Source: Amorphochlora amoebiformis (taxonomy: Eukaryota > Cercozoa > Chlorarachniophyceae). From it: a stretch of 64,000 bases of DNA. Both the position numbers and the translations under genes were made by a program. The notes under the pieces are model-generated. The model ran no database searches and was not told the DNA's origin. It worked only from the letters and a program-made list of their open reading frames with translations. The DNA lies in NCBI GenBank assembly GCA_054601695.1, contig BAAHQB010000070.1, forward strand, positions 248,001-312,000. Reading direction: 5' to 3'. Below are positions 41,847-63,041 of the stretch, in pieces (the stretch's first letter is position 1; each line of letters opens with the position of its first letter).

Positions 41847-43898
41847 TTAAAGCTCATCATGGTCGGGGATATCATCGTCATCTTCAAAGTCATCACCATC
41901 AGCTCCTGGAGCACCAGCGCCACCCTGACCATGTTGCTGGTAGAGCTTGGTCATAATAGGATTGGAAACGGACTCGAGTTCCTTCTTCTTCTCATCGTAA
42001 TCATCCTTCTCAGCGGCCGGGTTCTCATCAAGCCACTCGATCACCTCGTCGGCGGCCTCCTCGATAGTCTTCTTGTCCTCTTCGCTGATCTTACCACCAA
42101 GCTTCTCCTGGTCGTTGATCTGGTTCTTAAGAGTGTACGCGAAACCCTCGAGACCATTACGGGCGTCAATATTCTCCTTATTCCTCTTGTCGTCCTCAGC
42201 GTACTCTTCAGCCTCGCGAACCATGCGCTCGATGTCTTCCTCAGAAAGGCGTCCTTTATCGGCGGTTATGGTGATGGACTCAGAGGTTCCAGCAGCCTTA
42301 TCCTCCGCGGAGACGCTGACAACACCGTTCGCGTCGATCTCGAAGGTGACCTCGATCTGAGGTACACCGCGGGGAGCAGGAGGAATGCCGGTAAGCTCGA
42401 ATTTTCCGAGAAGAACATTATCCTTGGTCATGGCACGCTCACCCTGGAACACCTGGATAAGTACTGCAGGTTGGTTGTCCTGGTAGGTAGAGAAGGTCTG
42501 GGACTTCTTGGTTGGGATCACAGTGTTACGCTCAATAAGCTTGGTCATTACACCACCAACAGTTTCGATACCCATGGAAAGAGGGGTTACATCAAGAAGA
42601 AGAAGATCCTTGGTCTCCTCACCACCCTCACCAGAGAGAACACCACCCTGGACAGCAGCTCCGTAGGCTACAGCCTCATCAGGGTTGATACCGCGATTAG
42701 GTTCCTTTCCATTAAAGAAGTCCTTGATGAGCTGCTGGATCTTGGGGATGCGAGTTGAACCGCCGACGAGGACGATCTCGTCGATGTCGTTCTTCTTCAG
42801 ACCAGAATCCTTCATCACGTTGCTCACGGGCTTGAGAGTCTTGCGGAAGAGGTCGTTGTTGAGCTCTTCAAACCGAGCACGGGTGAGGGTCTCAGAGAAG
42901 TCCTCGCCGTCAACAAGGGATTCAATCTCAACCTTGACCTGGGGATTCGTGGACAGCGCACGTTTAGCTTTCTCAACCTCGCGGCGGAGCTTAGCGAGAG
43001 CGCGAAAGTTCTTGCTGATGTCTTTCTTGAATTTTTTCTTGATTATTTTGATGAAGTGCTGCATTACACGCTGATCGAAATCCTCTCCACCGAGGTGAGT
43101 GTCACCGTTGGTAGCAAGAACCTCAAAGACACCCTCGTCGATGGTGAGAATGGACACATCGAAAGTTCCTCCTCCAAGATCGTAGACAAGGATGTTGTTC
43201 TCCTTGTTCTTCTTGTCCAGTCCGTAAGCGATGGCAGCCGCGGTCGGCTCGTTGATGATACGCATCACGTTGAGTCCAGAGATGGTACCAGCGTCCTTGG
43301 TCGCCTGACGCTGAGCATCGTTGAAGTACGCCGGGACAGTGACGACAGCGTTTTGAATCTCCTTGCCAAGGAAGTTCTCGGCAACCTCCTTCATTTTCTT
43401 CAGGACCATCGCCGAGATCTCTTCAGCCTGGAACACCTTCTTTTCACCCTTCACTTCAACCTGGATGGCTGGCTTAGAGTCCTTGTTGATGATATTGAAG
43501 GGAAGGAGCTTCTTGTCGCGCTGGACCTCTTTGTCCGAGTACGCTCGTCCGATGAGGCGCTTGACGTCGAACACCGTATTTTTAGGATTGTTGGAGGCCT
43601 GGTTTTTGGCGGCGTCTCCGATAAGACGCTCGTCTTCAGTGAAGGCGACGTATGAAGGCGTGATACGATTTCCCTGATCGTTGGCAATGATTTGGACACG
43701 TCCGTCCTTGTATACACCCACGCACGAGTATGTGGTACCCAAGTCTATGCCGATGACGGTTCCCACTGCGAAACAAAAAGGCAGAAATTAACACATAAGC
43801 GAAATACCCAAAGTTATCATTGTAATACCCTCTTCATCAGCAGAAACTCCACTGAAAGCGATAAGGGCGACCAGCCCTAGAGCAAGCACGCGCATCAT
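41847..43898 (-). CDS. BiP: ER-resident HSP70 chaperone BiP (GRP78), complete
   Basis: ATP-driven chaperone of the ER lumen that folds imported proteins and senses unfolded-protein stress. Two exons, 43898-43829 and 43765-41847, separated by a 63-nt GT..AG intron, encode 662 aa, the usual BiP length. Exon 1 starts at the ATG-ATG pair at 43898 and encodes a signal peptide ([20 protein letters not shown]) followed by DEE. The mature protein has the HSP70 signatures [24 protein letters not shown] and [14 protein letters not shown], a substrate-binding domain from about residue 415, a helical lid and an acidic tail ending in the HDEL retrieval signal. All key ATPase motifs look intact. It is divergent from the gene at 44078, 179 bp away. 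Unlike most neighbours, it has no TA array inside. Confidence 0.98.
43766..43828 (-). other. 63-nt spliceosomal intron of BiP
   Basis: Donor GTATTA and acceptor TTTGTTTCGCAG; the intron splits a valine codon (G|TG). Its TTTTTGTTTCGCAG end shows the normal pyrimidine-tract requirement of this genome. Confidence 0.93.
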
Positions 43899-44077
43899 TT
43901 CGGATGTCCGTGGATTGAAATTTGTGATCACTGCGTCAGGCGGTTTACGTCAGGCTGTCGTCAGCACGAATAATTCTTTTTAAAATATCGGCTCGGGTTT
44001 GGCATAATGTAGAGATATTCAATTGTCCATTCCCTAATATTCGATATTCTCTTGCCGTGCTCGCCACGTGTACCCAA
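43899..44077. promoter_or_regulatory. Bidirectional promoter region of BiP and the 44078 gene
   Basis: 179 bp between divergent start codons. It contains TTTACGTCAGG at 43944-43954 (complement CCTGACGTAAA, a bZIP/CRE-type core), two more GCGTCAGG/CGTCAGC half-motifs nearby, and CCACGTG at 44064-44070. BiP promoters in other eukaryotes carry CCACG and TGACG-type unfolded-protein-response elements, so a stress-responsive bZIP site is plausible but inferred. I see no clear TATA box. Confidence 0.4.
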
Positions 44078-44870
44078 ATGGCTTCCCACACAGACCAAAA
44101 GACCACGAACGAAATCACGGCCAGCCTACAGAAGATGGCACAGATGCAGCGCGATCAGTATGCATCTATTCAGCATACACTTCACGACATCGCCCGGATT
44201 CTTGAAATACTGGAGGGTAGCTTGAGAGACAGCGAGGGTGGGCAAAAGGTTTATCCTCAGGTATTTCGGCTGAAGAGATGTTTGAGCCAATTTCTTGCTA
44301 TAGGGGAACCCTGAAGACCTTTCGAAGCACATGGAGCATATCAGTCTTCCTCACACAACACAGGTTACTGGTATCCCCCCGCCGCTCGAGAGTATCGAGT
44401 CACCCCTCGGGCACGTCATCCACGAAGAGAAGCCTTTCCCTGCCAATCACGAATCCGTGAATTATGGAGCTACTCCATCTCTCGAGAGTGTCGCACAATC
44501 CATGCATCCAAGTCGTGTCCAAGATCTTCAGAATTTCTTGCTAGAAATCACAGATGAACATCTCGACCAGCTGGACGCCAAGACTATCCGGATGTTCTTT
44601 CCCGTTCTTCCAGTCAACCTTTGCCACCCTAACACAGTTCTGTGCAACAAAAGTCTAGCCTTCCTCGACGAAGCTATCAACAGATTCGGCTCCAGAGTTC
44701 TTCCAAATGACCCAAAACTCATCGACGAGATCTATCATTGTTTAAGGGAAAAAATCTTGCCACGCCACGTCGACACCCAGATCATCACTAGGGAACACGT
44801 GCAATCGCTCATCCGACGTCTTGGGCCTTCGTATTCGAGGCTGAATGCTACGGGAGGATTCTACTCTTGA
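44078..44870 (+). CDS. Unrecognised protein, 249 aa, two exons
   Basis: Exons 44078-44260 and 44304-44870 (TGA) join in phase 0 across a 43-nt intron (CAG|GTATTT ... GCTATAG). The start is the first ATG (MASHTDQ). Residues about 10-50 form a likely amphipathic helix or coiled coil (QKMAQMQRDQYASIQHTLHD). The middle is Pro/Ser-rich. The last about 120 residues look folded and alpha-helical (SRVQDLQNFLLEITDEHLDQ, KSLAFLDEAINRFG, EIYHCLREKILPRHVD), ending NATGGFYS. I see no signal peptide or membrane segment and recognise no family. Confidence 0.75.
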
Positions 44871-47197
<2,327 letters not shown>

Positions 47198-47628
47198 CTA
47201 AGACTGGGCAACGGCCAGACATTTGTCGACCACGGCGAGTAGATTCTCATTCTCCAGAGCTGCTGCTACTCTCTCCTTGTCGTTCAATTGTTTGTTCACT
47301 ACCGTGTTAAATATTTAAGACAAGGGACTATTTCTGTGGTCAGGGAGTAATGAGTGTAATTATGGGATTAGTGTGCGAAGGACCTGCTTTCTCCTGATTG
47401 TGGGTTCCCGGAGAGATGGCGATATCTACTTTGAATCGCGGCGGCAGACAGCGGATGAGCTTAACGCGTATACAGAGGCCGATTAGCGTCGCCATACTAC
47501 AGTGAGGGATCGTAGGCCTAGTGTGCCGTTGTTCAAAGCGTATTAAATGATGAATAATTTATTTATTTATAATAATATATAGAAATATATATGTATATAT
47601 ATATGATATATAATATGTATACACTCAC

Positions 47629-47669
<41 letters not shown>

Positions 47670-47836
47670 ATGTGTATACACTCACATATATATATATATG
47701 TATATATGTTGTATACATATATATTTACATGCATAAAACATTTGTGTATATATATATATATATATATATGTATATGATGTGCATACGTATATAATTGCAA
47801 ATATTATATCACATATACATAATGCACATACACTGT

Positions 47837-47885
<49 letters not shown>

Positions 47886-47954
47886 TCTGTATTCTGTAGT
47901 GTATCACGGTACATTGCACATCACGATATACACACACATGTACGCACACACATA

Positions 47955-48018
<64 letters not shown>

Positions 48019-48232
48019 CATTACACACATACATATATATATGCATATATGTATATGTGCATATGTGTGTGTGTACTCAGACACGACACGCACACACACA
48101 TATATACATATATGCATATATGTATATAAATATATGTACAATGTATAAATATGCAAATATATTTGTGTACGTTCACTACGTAAGTATTTTTATATATTTA
48201 CATATACATACATACATACGTATATACATATA

Positions 48233-48276
<44 letters not shown>

Positions 48277-48826
48277 TGTGTGTGTGAATACGGGTGGGGA
48301 AGGAGAACTTCGAAGGCGAAGGAGAACTCCGAAGGGTGAAGGAAGAGAGGACGGAAGGAAAAAGGGAGGAGTAAGGGGGAGGGAGGGAAGAATCGGGAAA
48401 CTTTATACGTGAAAAATATCTTGATATCGTTATTGTTGTCGTCTACATGCACGTCTTTGAGTCGTACCACGCGCAACTGACCGTGTACGAGGAGGAAAGA
48501 CAAATTATGTATGCACTGACGTGGAATATGTATGTCTCATCTCAACCAGTGACAAGCTGTGAGAAATATCTATTTCTAAACCTCCAGAACGACATGATCC
48601 TGTTTGGATGGCTGTAAATCCATGGTGCGGTGCGCTTTACCTGCTCCAGCGTGAGCGGGTGCTCAGGGTCATTGATATTCCGTATCAACTCGTATATCTC
48701 CAGGGAGTCGAAAGGATCCGGAGTATCCTCGTCATCTATAGTCGTCCTTCCTTTCACCTCTACACTCTCCGCCTTGTATACCGTTGGATTGGCATTGATC
48801 TTCGGCAACCCTTGCACTGCAGCCAT
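47198..48826 (-). CDS. CIA2B: Cytosolic Fe-S assembly component CIA2B/MIP18 (FAM96B), complete, four exons
   Basis: Subunit of the CIA targeting complex that, with CIA1 and MMS19, hands iron-sulfur clusters to cytosolic and nuclear apoproteins. Exons 48826-48641, 48476-48409, 47517-47384 and 47298-47198 (TAG) join in phase to 162 aa; human FAM96B is 163. Conserved blocks appear in order: [84 protein letters not shown]. The hyper-reactive cysteine of PHCS is at codon 47501-47499. The 891-nt second intron is mostly TA array. The first donor is GTAAAG and the third is an unusual GTCCTT. The gene is head-to-head with the dioxygenase gene, whose ATG is 87 bp away. Confidence 0.93.
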
Positions 48827-48913
48827 TATGTCCCGCGGATGTCTCAGTGGTGTTCAGGAATCCCGGGACTTCCGGGCTAATCCCGTTGTTGAGAATCTCG
48901 TAAGCTCTCCGAC
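48827..48913. promoter_or_regulatory. 87-bp divergent promoter of CIA2B and the dioxygenase gene
   Basis: The whole space between the two start codons is 87 bp, so both genes must share a compact core promoter or overlap in 5' untranslated sequence. It contains TCCCGGGACTTCCGGGC repeats but no recognisable TATA box. Confidence 0.5.
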
Positions 48914-54518
<5,605 letters not shown>

Positions 54519-55329
54519 CTTCTTCGGTCTTGGATATCAATCATGGCACGCGTGTGCATTCGGGGGTAGAATAGTGCATTCGGGGGTAGAATAGGAACTA
54601 CACCCTGGCATGCGATCTGCTTAGAATAGTATGAGTTAACCGCGCATGCGCTATAATAATATCAAATTATACAGATCATAAGCTGAACTCGGTACTTATT
54701 CACTTTTTGACCCAGACTCGGAGGAGCACTTCGAAAATACAAATACTAGAAATACCCCGTAACCAAAAGTCCAGTCCAGACGACAGATGAGTTATACACA
54801 CACTAGACACAATGTGGAAAAAATCACGATCAGGATATATGTACATAATTCATATAAAGACAAATCTAGACAAATCTAATATTATTGATTTTGAACTTCG
54901 GATTCAAATTAACACTCAACACGTTGCTTGAGGTATACGTCTCATCATCCGATTAGATCAATCAGTAGATCAGTAGATAGAATATTGGCCTAGATTTAGA
55001 TGATCTTTACTATCAGTGAGGCGAATTCGCCATCCTGAGGCCGTCATAGGACTTGCATACTGTATCCGCTCAGAGTGTATGCGTATGCCATAAGATGCTA
55101 ACTTCATGACAGTAACATCACTTTCCACCGGCTATATATGATCACATGTACTCACACTAGTCACAGCCGCGTACCTACGATTTATACGCATCGATACGTA
55201 CGTATACGTGAGTGCGTACCATAACAAACGTATCATCATTTGCTATATTATGCATGACAGTATTATGACAGTATCTCGATCGGAGATACAACTTGTGTTG
55301 AATTCGATGAGCCTTGTGTGTCTGTAAAT

Positions 55330-55740
55330 ATACAACATATACACATGTACCATGGCGCTGAAGACGGTATAAGGCTTGAAAGCGCCATGCATAATGTACC
55401 ATGTACACATAACGTACTGTACGTATACGTTCGCTACCCAGTGGTATGTGTACGCTAATGAAGACGGTATACGTACGTATATGGCCAGCGTAATATACCA
55501 TGTAATAACGTACCGTACGTATAGTTCGCGTACTCAGTGAGTCAGTGGTATGTGTACGCTAATGAACACGGTATACGTACGTATATGGCCAGCGTAATAT
55601 ACCATGTAATAACGTACCGTACGTATACGTTCGCGTACTCAGTGGTATGTGTACGCTAATGAAGACGGTATACGTACGTATATGCCAAGATGGGTACTCA
55701 TATGTAGTGTTGTACGCTGAAGCACCGTAAGTACGTGCGT
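55330..55740 (+). repeat. CGTACG-rich minisatellite, about 100-bp unit
   Basis: Units containing GTATGTGTACGCTAATGAA, ACGGTATACGTACGTATATG and ATAACGTACCGTACGTATA start at about 55444, 55548 and 55645 (spacing 104 and 97). A partial, more diverged unit lies upstream. The units are dense in short palindromes (ACGTACGT, GTATAC). Confidence 0.8.
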
Positions 55741-55758
55741 TCATGTACATACGTACGG

Positions 55759-55792
<34 letters not shown>

Positions 55793-56024
55793 TTATAGTC
55801 ATTGCGGCGTATACCCATCGTGCGACCTGTCCCGTACTATCATACATACATTACATATATGAAGGCTTAACTGCCTATATCTAGTATATACATACGAACC
55901 TCACTGGGTACTTCACCAGCAGATCACACTCCGATGATACACGAACCCGGTGACATATACTAGATATATAGTAATATAATTTAATTGTGCATATTACGTA
56001 TATGTATATCATGATGTATATCTA

Positions 56025-56058
<34 letters not shown>

Positions 56059-56061
56059 TGG

Positions 56062-56065
56062 CACA

Positions 56066-56113
<48 letters not shown>

Positions 56114-56116
56114 TAA

Positions 56117-56208
<92 letters not shown>
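56062..56208. repeat. Long (TA)n array
   Basis: TA runs of about 45 and 90 bp separated by an ATAAATAAATA interruption, just beyond the 3' end of the URB1-like gene. Confidence 0.88.
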
Positions 56209-56215
<7 letters not shown>

Positions 56216-56314
56216 ATTATACATGCTAAGTATATGACATATACTCACCATTGATAAGAAATGACTATGGTTTAGATGCTAGGCGAGACGCATGCGAGTA
56301 ACATGTACACCCCG

Positions 56315-56649
56315 CTAACAGACGCTTGCTTTTGAATCGACAACCAGGCTTATCACCTTCGCCCGAAGATCTTCCAATAAACGACAATCCTGAAGACCTA
56401 CTTCAAGTCCCTTTGAGAACGCCTGCCTCCACGGCCACCGATGCCGATAGTGAGATCCAGTTGATTGTGACGATGGCTCGACATCCATATCATCCCTTAA
56501 CTCATTCACTTTCAGTCCAAACTTGTCCCCATCGAGCACCTCCATAAGTACAGTGTTGAATAGTATACACACATATATACACACACACACACATATACAT
56601 ACATATATATATATATATATACACATATATATATATGTATATTTATATT

Positions 56650-56713
<64 letters not shown>

Positions 56714-56765
56714 TAACATATTTAGGTATGAATATTTATGGTAATGCGCACATACATGTACGTGC

Positions 56766-56856
<91 letters not shown>

Positions 56857-56862
56857 TATATG

Positions 56863-56907
<45 letters not shown>

Positions 56908-57034
56908 TAAATATTATATACACAAATAGACTATATCTCTACATATTTTTAACTATATCTCTCTATATATATTTTATAATATATAATAAATATATATATA
57001 TATTATATATATATATGTAAACATTATATAATAT

Positions 57035-57065
<31 letters not shown>

Positions 57066-57081
57066 TTTATATAATCTATAA

Positions 57082-57126
<45 letters not shown>

Positions 57127-57212
57127 GTATTTATATATATATACACGTATATAAAACAAATATAATATATATATATATATATATATATTGTGTATATGTA
57201 TCATACATGTAC

Positions 57213-57249
<37 letters not shown>

Positions 57250-57257
57250 GTATATAT

Positions 57258-57306
<49 letters not shown>

Positions 57307-57477
57307 GTATATATGAATGTAAATACCTAAATAGAGATATGATAAATGTAGATATGCTGCACATTCATAAATATGTATTTGTATGAATACGCATATTTGT
57401 ACGTATGTATACTTTCTAAATGTGTACATTCATAATATATATACTATATATATATATATATATATACAGGTGTATGT

Positions 57478-57539
<62 letters not shown>

Positions 57540-57732
57540 GTATTTACCTTGGAAAGAAGCCCTGCTTCCACGATCCTAGCTACTAGATGACCTCGTTCCT
57601 GCGTCTTGGTGTCGAACGGTAGCAGCGAAACTGCTATCGTGAGCTCTCCTAAGCAGCTTCCAAATTCTCCAATCTCTGCTCTAAACATCTTACTCACCTG
57701 GAAACAAAATATCGGCACATAATTATACATCC

Positions 57733-57763
<31 letters not shown>

Positions 57764-57851
57764 AATGTATTTTTTATGTATGAATCTTCTATGTACACAC
57801 AGACACGCACACACACACAGACAGACACACACACACATATATATATATATG

Positions 57852-57882
<31 letters not shown>

Positions 57883-58355
57883 GTTTTATATACGTATGTA
57901 TACCTCGCACCCTTCCCCTATCCTTTCAATCAGACCGCACAAAAGCCTTCCCCACTTCGAATCTTGCCCTTTCGACCTGCCCATCTCGATCCCAAAGAGA
58001 CATGCACGCGCCGCCCACGCAACCGCACGCCCTAACCCCACCACAGAAACGTAAGCTGTCCTTTTGTCAAGAATACTTGGATTTACGGCATGGAGGATTA
58101 TGCGAACCGCGTCGCTTGCCGAGGGATGGTTGGAGTCGAGGGTGGGAATAATGGGGAGGAGGGTGAGGGCGGTCGAATTAAAAGGGTTCTTATTTTTTGC
58201 TTCGAGGGTCAAGGCGTGTGTGAGGGAAGAGAGGATGCTGGTTAGGAGTTGGGAGCGGAGCTGTTTTGTGAGATGAGAGTTAGTAAAATAATTTTTGGTT
58301 GTTTTTTTAAAGACTTTTAGTACGGTGTAGGAAATATATAATATGTATACATATG

Positions 58356-58395
<40 letters not shown>

Positions 58396-58460
58396 ATATA
58401 TATATATATATTATATTTAATATATATATATATATATATATATAATTATGCACATATACT

Positions 58461-58551
<91 letters not shown>

Positions 58552-58553
58552 TA

Positions 58554-58612
<59 letters not shown>

Positions 58613-58694
58613 ATATATATATATCCATATTATGTACATGTGCATAGCTGGACATGTTTTCTATATATACGAATATGTGCATAAACGAACATGT

Positions 58695-58730
<36 letters not shown>

Positions 58731-58906
58731 AAGACATACCTCTATATATATATATATGTATAATCAATTTAAAACTTCATAGACCTTTTTGTTGTTGGCT
58801 CTTCGAAGTATGGCGGGCAGGCGAGAAGCTAGGGTAAGCGACATGAGGGAGATCTCTCGCATCATAAATCTGGGAGTTATATTTATAAAGATATATATAT
58901 ATATAT

Positions 58907-58938
<32 letters not shown>

Positions 58939-58974
58939 CATATTTATATATGAATATTTAGGAATATATATTTT

Positions 58975-59011
<37 letters not shown>

Positions 59012-59055
59012 ACACATATACACATATACACATACACATATGCACACACACACAC

Positions 59056-59115
<60 letters not shown>

Positions 59116-59371
59116 GCACTCATTAAAAATGTATAGATGCAATGCTTAAATATAGTACGTGTTAGTTACTTTGGAATTGATGAGTTGGATAATTGATGGG
59201 TGATGGTGGTAAACAGTTGGAGAACAGGCTTTAGGGTGTGGGGAGCTTCTGATTCGTCGGATATCGTGCTATGAATCCTTTATATATATATATATATATA
59301 TATATTATATGAATAAATGTTAATTAAAAATTTACTCTTTACAGCAGAATAAAAGATAATAGAATCTAACA

Positions 59372-59406
<35 letters not shown>

Positions 59407-59517
59407 TTTATTTATATATAATTTTGAGGTAAATTGGTATACAAATATATGCACATATTTAATACATACATTTACACATATATATATATATATATATATG
59501 TATAAATGTATGCATAC

Positions 59518-59580
<63 letters not shown>

Positions 59581-59746
59581 TGCATACGTATACAATATAT
59601 ACAAATATATACATATAATATACATATAACTATATGTAATACAGAGATATATCTACATATAAATAATATATAAATATATTTCAATTGTATATAATATATA
59701 TATATATATAAATATATATATATATATTTCTATTGTAAATATATAA

Positions 59747-59803
<57 letters not shown>

Positions 59804-60258
59804 AACGTGTATACCTATGTCTCGATAAGTGAACCTCTGCATCTTGTTTGATACCTTGCTCTTTTTTCTATTTTGTGCTCTCTTTTCTATCTCCTTTTCT
59901 CTCTTTTCTCTCCTTTCTCTCTTTCCTCTTTTCCCTCTTCTCTCTTTTTTCTCTTTTCTCCTCTCTGTTCTTTTTTGAGGTAGGGTATGCAACCATGAGA
60001 GGAGGCCGGACTGCTCTAGGACTGCGACGGTAATATTTCCCTCGCTACTTGTACACACACATATAATACATATATATATATATATATATTATATATGTAT
60101 ATATATTTATATATATGTATATATAATATTCTTGCATATTATAGATGTATATGTATATCCAGACACATTTACACGTATTTAAATATATATGTATATATAT
60201 ATATATAGATGTATACACATTTATGTATAATAAATACAAAAATATATAGATACATGTG

Positions 60259-60300
<42 letters not shown>

Positions 60301-60498
60301 ATATTATATTATGTATGTACATTTTATATATTATATATATTATACATATATATATATGTATATATATATATACATAGATCATATATATATATATATATAT
60401 ATATGTACATAGATCATATATATATATATATACATACATACATATATATATATATATAGTTTAATAACGTATATATATATATATATTAATATATATAC

Positions 60499-60580
<82 letters not shown>

Positions 60581-60675
60581 CAGATTATAGGATACCTATC
60601 TTTAACATCCAGTTTGTCATCGTCTTCCTTCTCCTCCTCCATGTTTTCATTTTCCTACAATGAGATACATACATT

Positions 60676-60714
<39 letters not shown>

Positions 60715-60876
60715 TATAAATATATATATATACATATACATATATATATATATGTATATATGTGTGTATATATATGTGTATATATAATATATATATATAT
60801 ATATATGTATATACACATGTATACAAATTATAACATACGCATATATACACATATATACATAGAGAGAGAGAGAGAG

Positions 60877-60914
<38 letters not shown>

Positions 60915-61044
60915 TACATACATACCTGGGTTCCATCCACTTCCAACCTAAGCACCCGCTCAAGAAACTGAAGAGCTAACGCCTTCTGCAGACGATCTAT
61001 AATATATATATAAAATATATGTGTACATATATATATATATGTAA

Positions 61045-61079
<35 letters not shown>

Positions 61080-61099
61080 GTATATATATCATATATAAT

Positions 61100-61148
<49 letters not shown>

Positions 61149-61164
61149 CATATATATAGTCATA

Positions 61165-61230
<66 letters not shown>

Positions 61231-61298
61231 TGTAAATCTATACATATTTACATATATATATATATATATGTAAATCTATACATATTTACATATATATA

Positions 61299-61346
<48 letters not shown>

Positions 61347-61813
61347 CTAATATATATATATATATATGTAAATCTATACATATATATATATACTATTCTA
61401 TATTACACTTATATGTACAAGAGCAACAGGAAGATTCCATAAAAGTAACATGTGTATCTATCATGTATCCAATAAAAGTACACATGGATAATGTATGATA
61501 TAGAATAAACAGATTTACGTAAATTTATAAAATATATAGTCTATTCCCACTACCCGACATTTTCGACGTGTAGAACGATGCGATGATAGCCACAGCGTGT
61601 CTATATACATATGATATATACATATATATATATATTTATATATATGTATATATATATATACATATATAATATATATGTATATTATATATATATATATATA
61701 TATATAATATATGTATATATATACATATATACATATGTGTGTATATATGTATACATGCTATATAATATGTATGTATGCTATGTAATATATATATATATAT
61801 ATATATATGTATC

Positions 61814-61855
<42 letters not shown>

Positions 61856-62105
61856 ATATATAATAAATATATATTGTTAATGTAACGATATAGATAGCAT
61901 AGATAGATGCAGCTCGAAGAGTAGATATCGATAGCGTGGTGAAGTATAGCTGTACTTCTACTACAGATAGCTAGAGATCGCTGGAGATCCCAGAGATTGC
62001 TCGGAGATTACCTTGCCGGTAGTACCTGGTAGTACCGGGTAGTACCCGGTAGTACCGGGCTTTCATATATATATATATATTATATAATATATATATATAT
62101 GTGTA

Positions 62106-62142
<37 letters not shown>

Positions 62143-62308
62143 TGACACAACGTGACGTCACGCCATGTCACGCTCACAATACCTCACGTGACCATCACGT
62201 GAGCACGCATGACCGCATGTATCTTGCTGAATTCTTGAGAACAAAGTTAATCATAAATCAAACGGACTTGAATCAAACTCTGGACTACAATCTACCATAC
62301 CCTGCACT

Positions 62309-62352
<44 letters not shown>

Positions 62353-62421
62353 GCATATGTGATTATTTACAAATGTGCATAAATCTTTGTAAAATAATCA
62401 CACACATATATATATATATAT

Positions 62422-62452
<31 letters not shown>

Positions 62453-62575
62453 GTATAATATATATATATATATATATATAAATATATATACACATGTATG
62501 TATATGTGATTATTTACAAATGTGTCATATATATTATATATATATATATATTATATATTTATGTATGTGTGTATG

Positions 62576-62610
<35 letters not shown>

Positions 62611-62817
62611 GTATATATATATTATTATATATTCTTATATATATATATATATATATACATATATATTTATATATATGTGTAAATATTGATATCCACATGT
62701 GATATGTATGATATATGTATTTATACATCTTTACCTCCTACACAGAATCGTAAAATCTCTAGAGTCCTTGACAGACCCACTCAGTAGCTTCATCATCCAT
62801 ATCCTCTCCTGATTACG

Positions 62818-62885
<68 letters not shown>

Positions 62886-62900
62886 TATGCAGAACATATA

Positions 62901-62953
<53 letters not shown>

Positions 62954-63009
62954 TATATATATATATATATACATATACACATACATGTAGGTATCTAATG
63001 TACATATAA

Positions 63010-63041
<32 letters not shown>

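Larger units (their letters stand above)
54519..56314. other. Intergenic DNA between the dioxygenase and URB1-like genes
   Basis: The two flanking genes converge here. About 54519-55130 is unique sequence of moderate composition with a duplicated GTGCATTCGGGGGTAGAATA (near 54550-54595). It then passes into the CGTACG-rich minisatellite, a CA run (55761-55790) and TA arrays (56020-56210). I find no exon. Confidence 0.6.

Noticed and set aside
41859-42758. Long plus-strand open frames opposite BiP (299 codons, with others at 43056-43655)
   Set aside because: They lie exactly antisense to the conserved HSP70 coding sequence, whose codon bias keeps the complement open. Their predicted proteins are hydrophobic and unlike any family.
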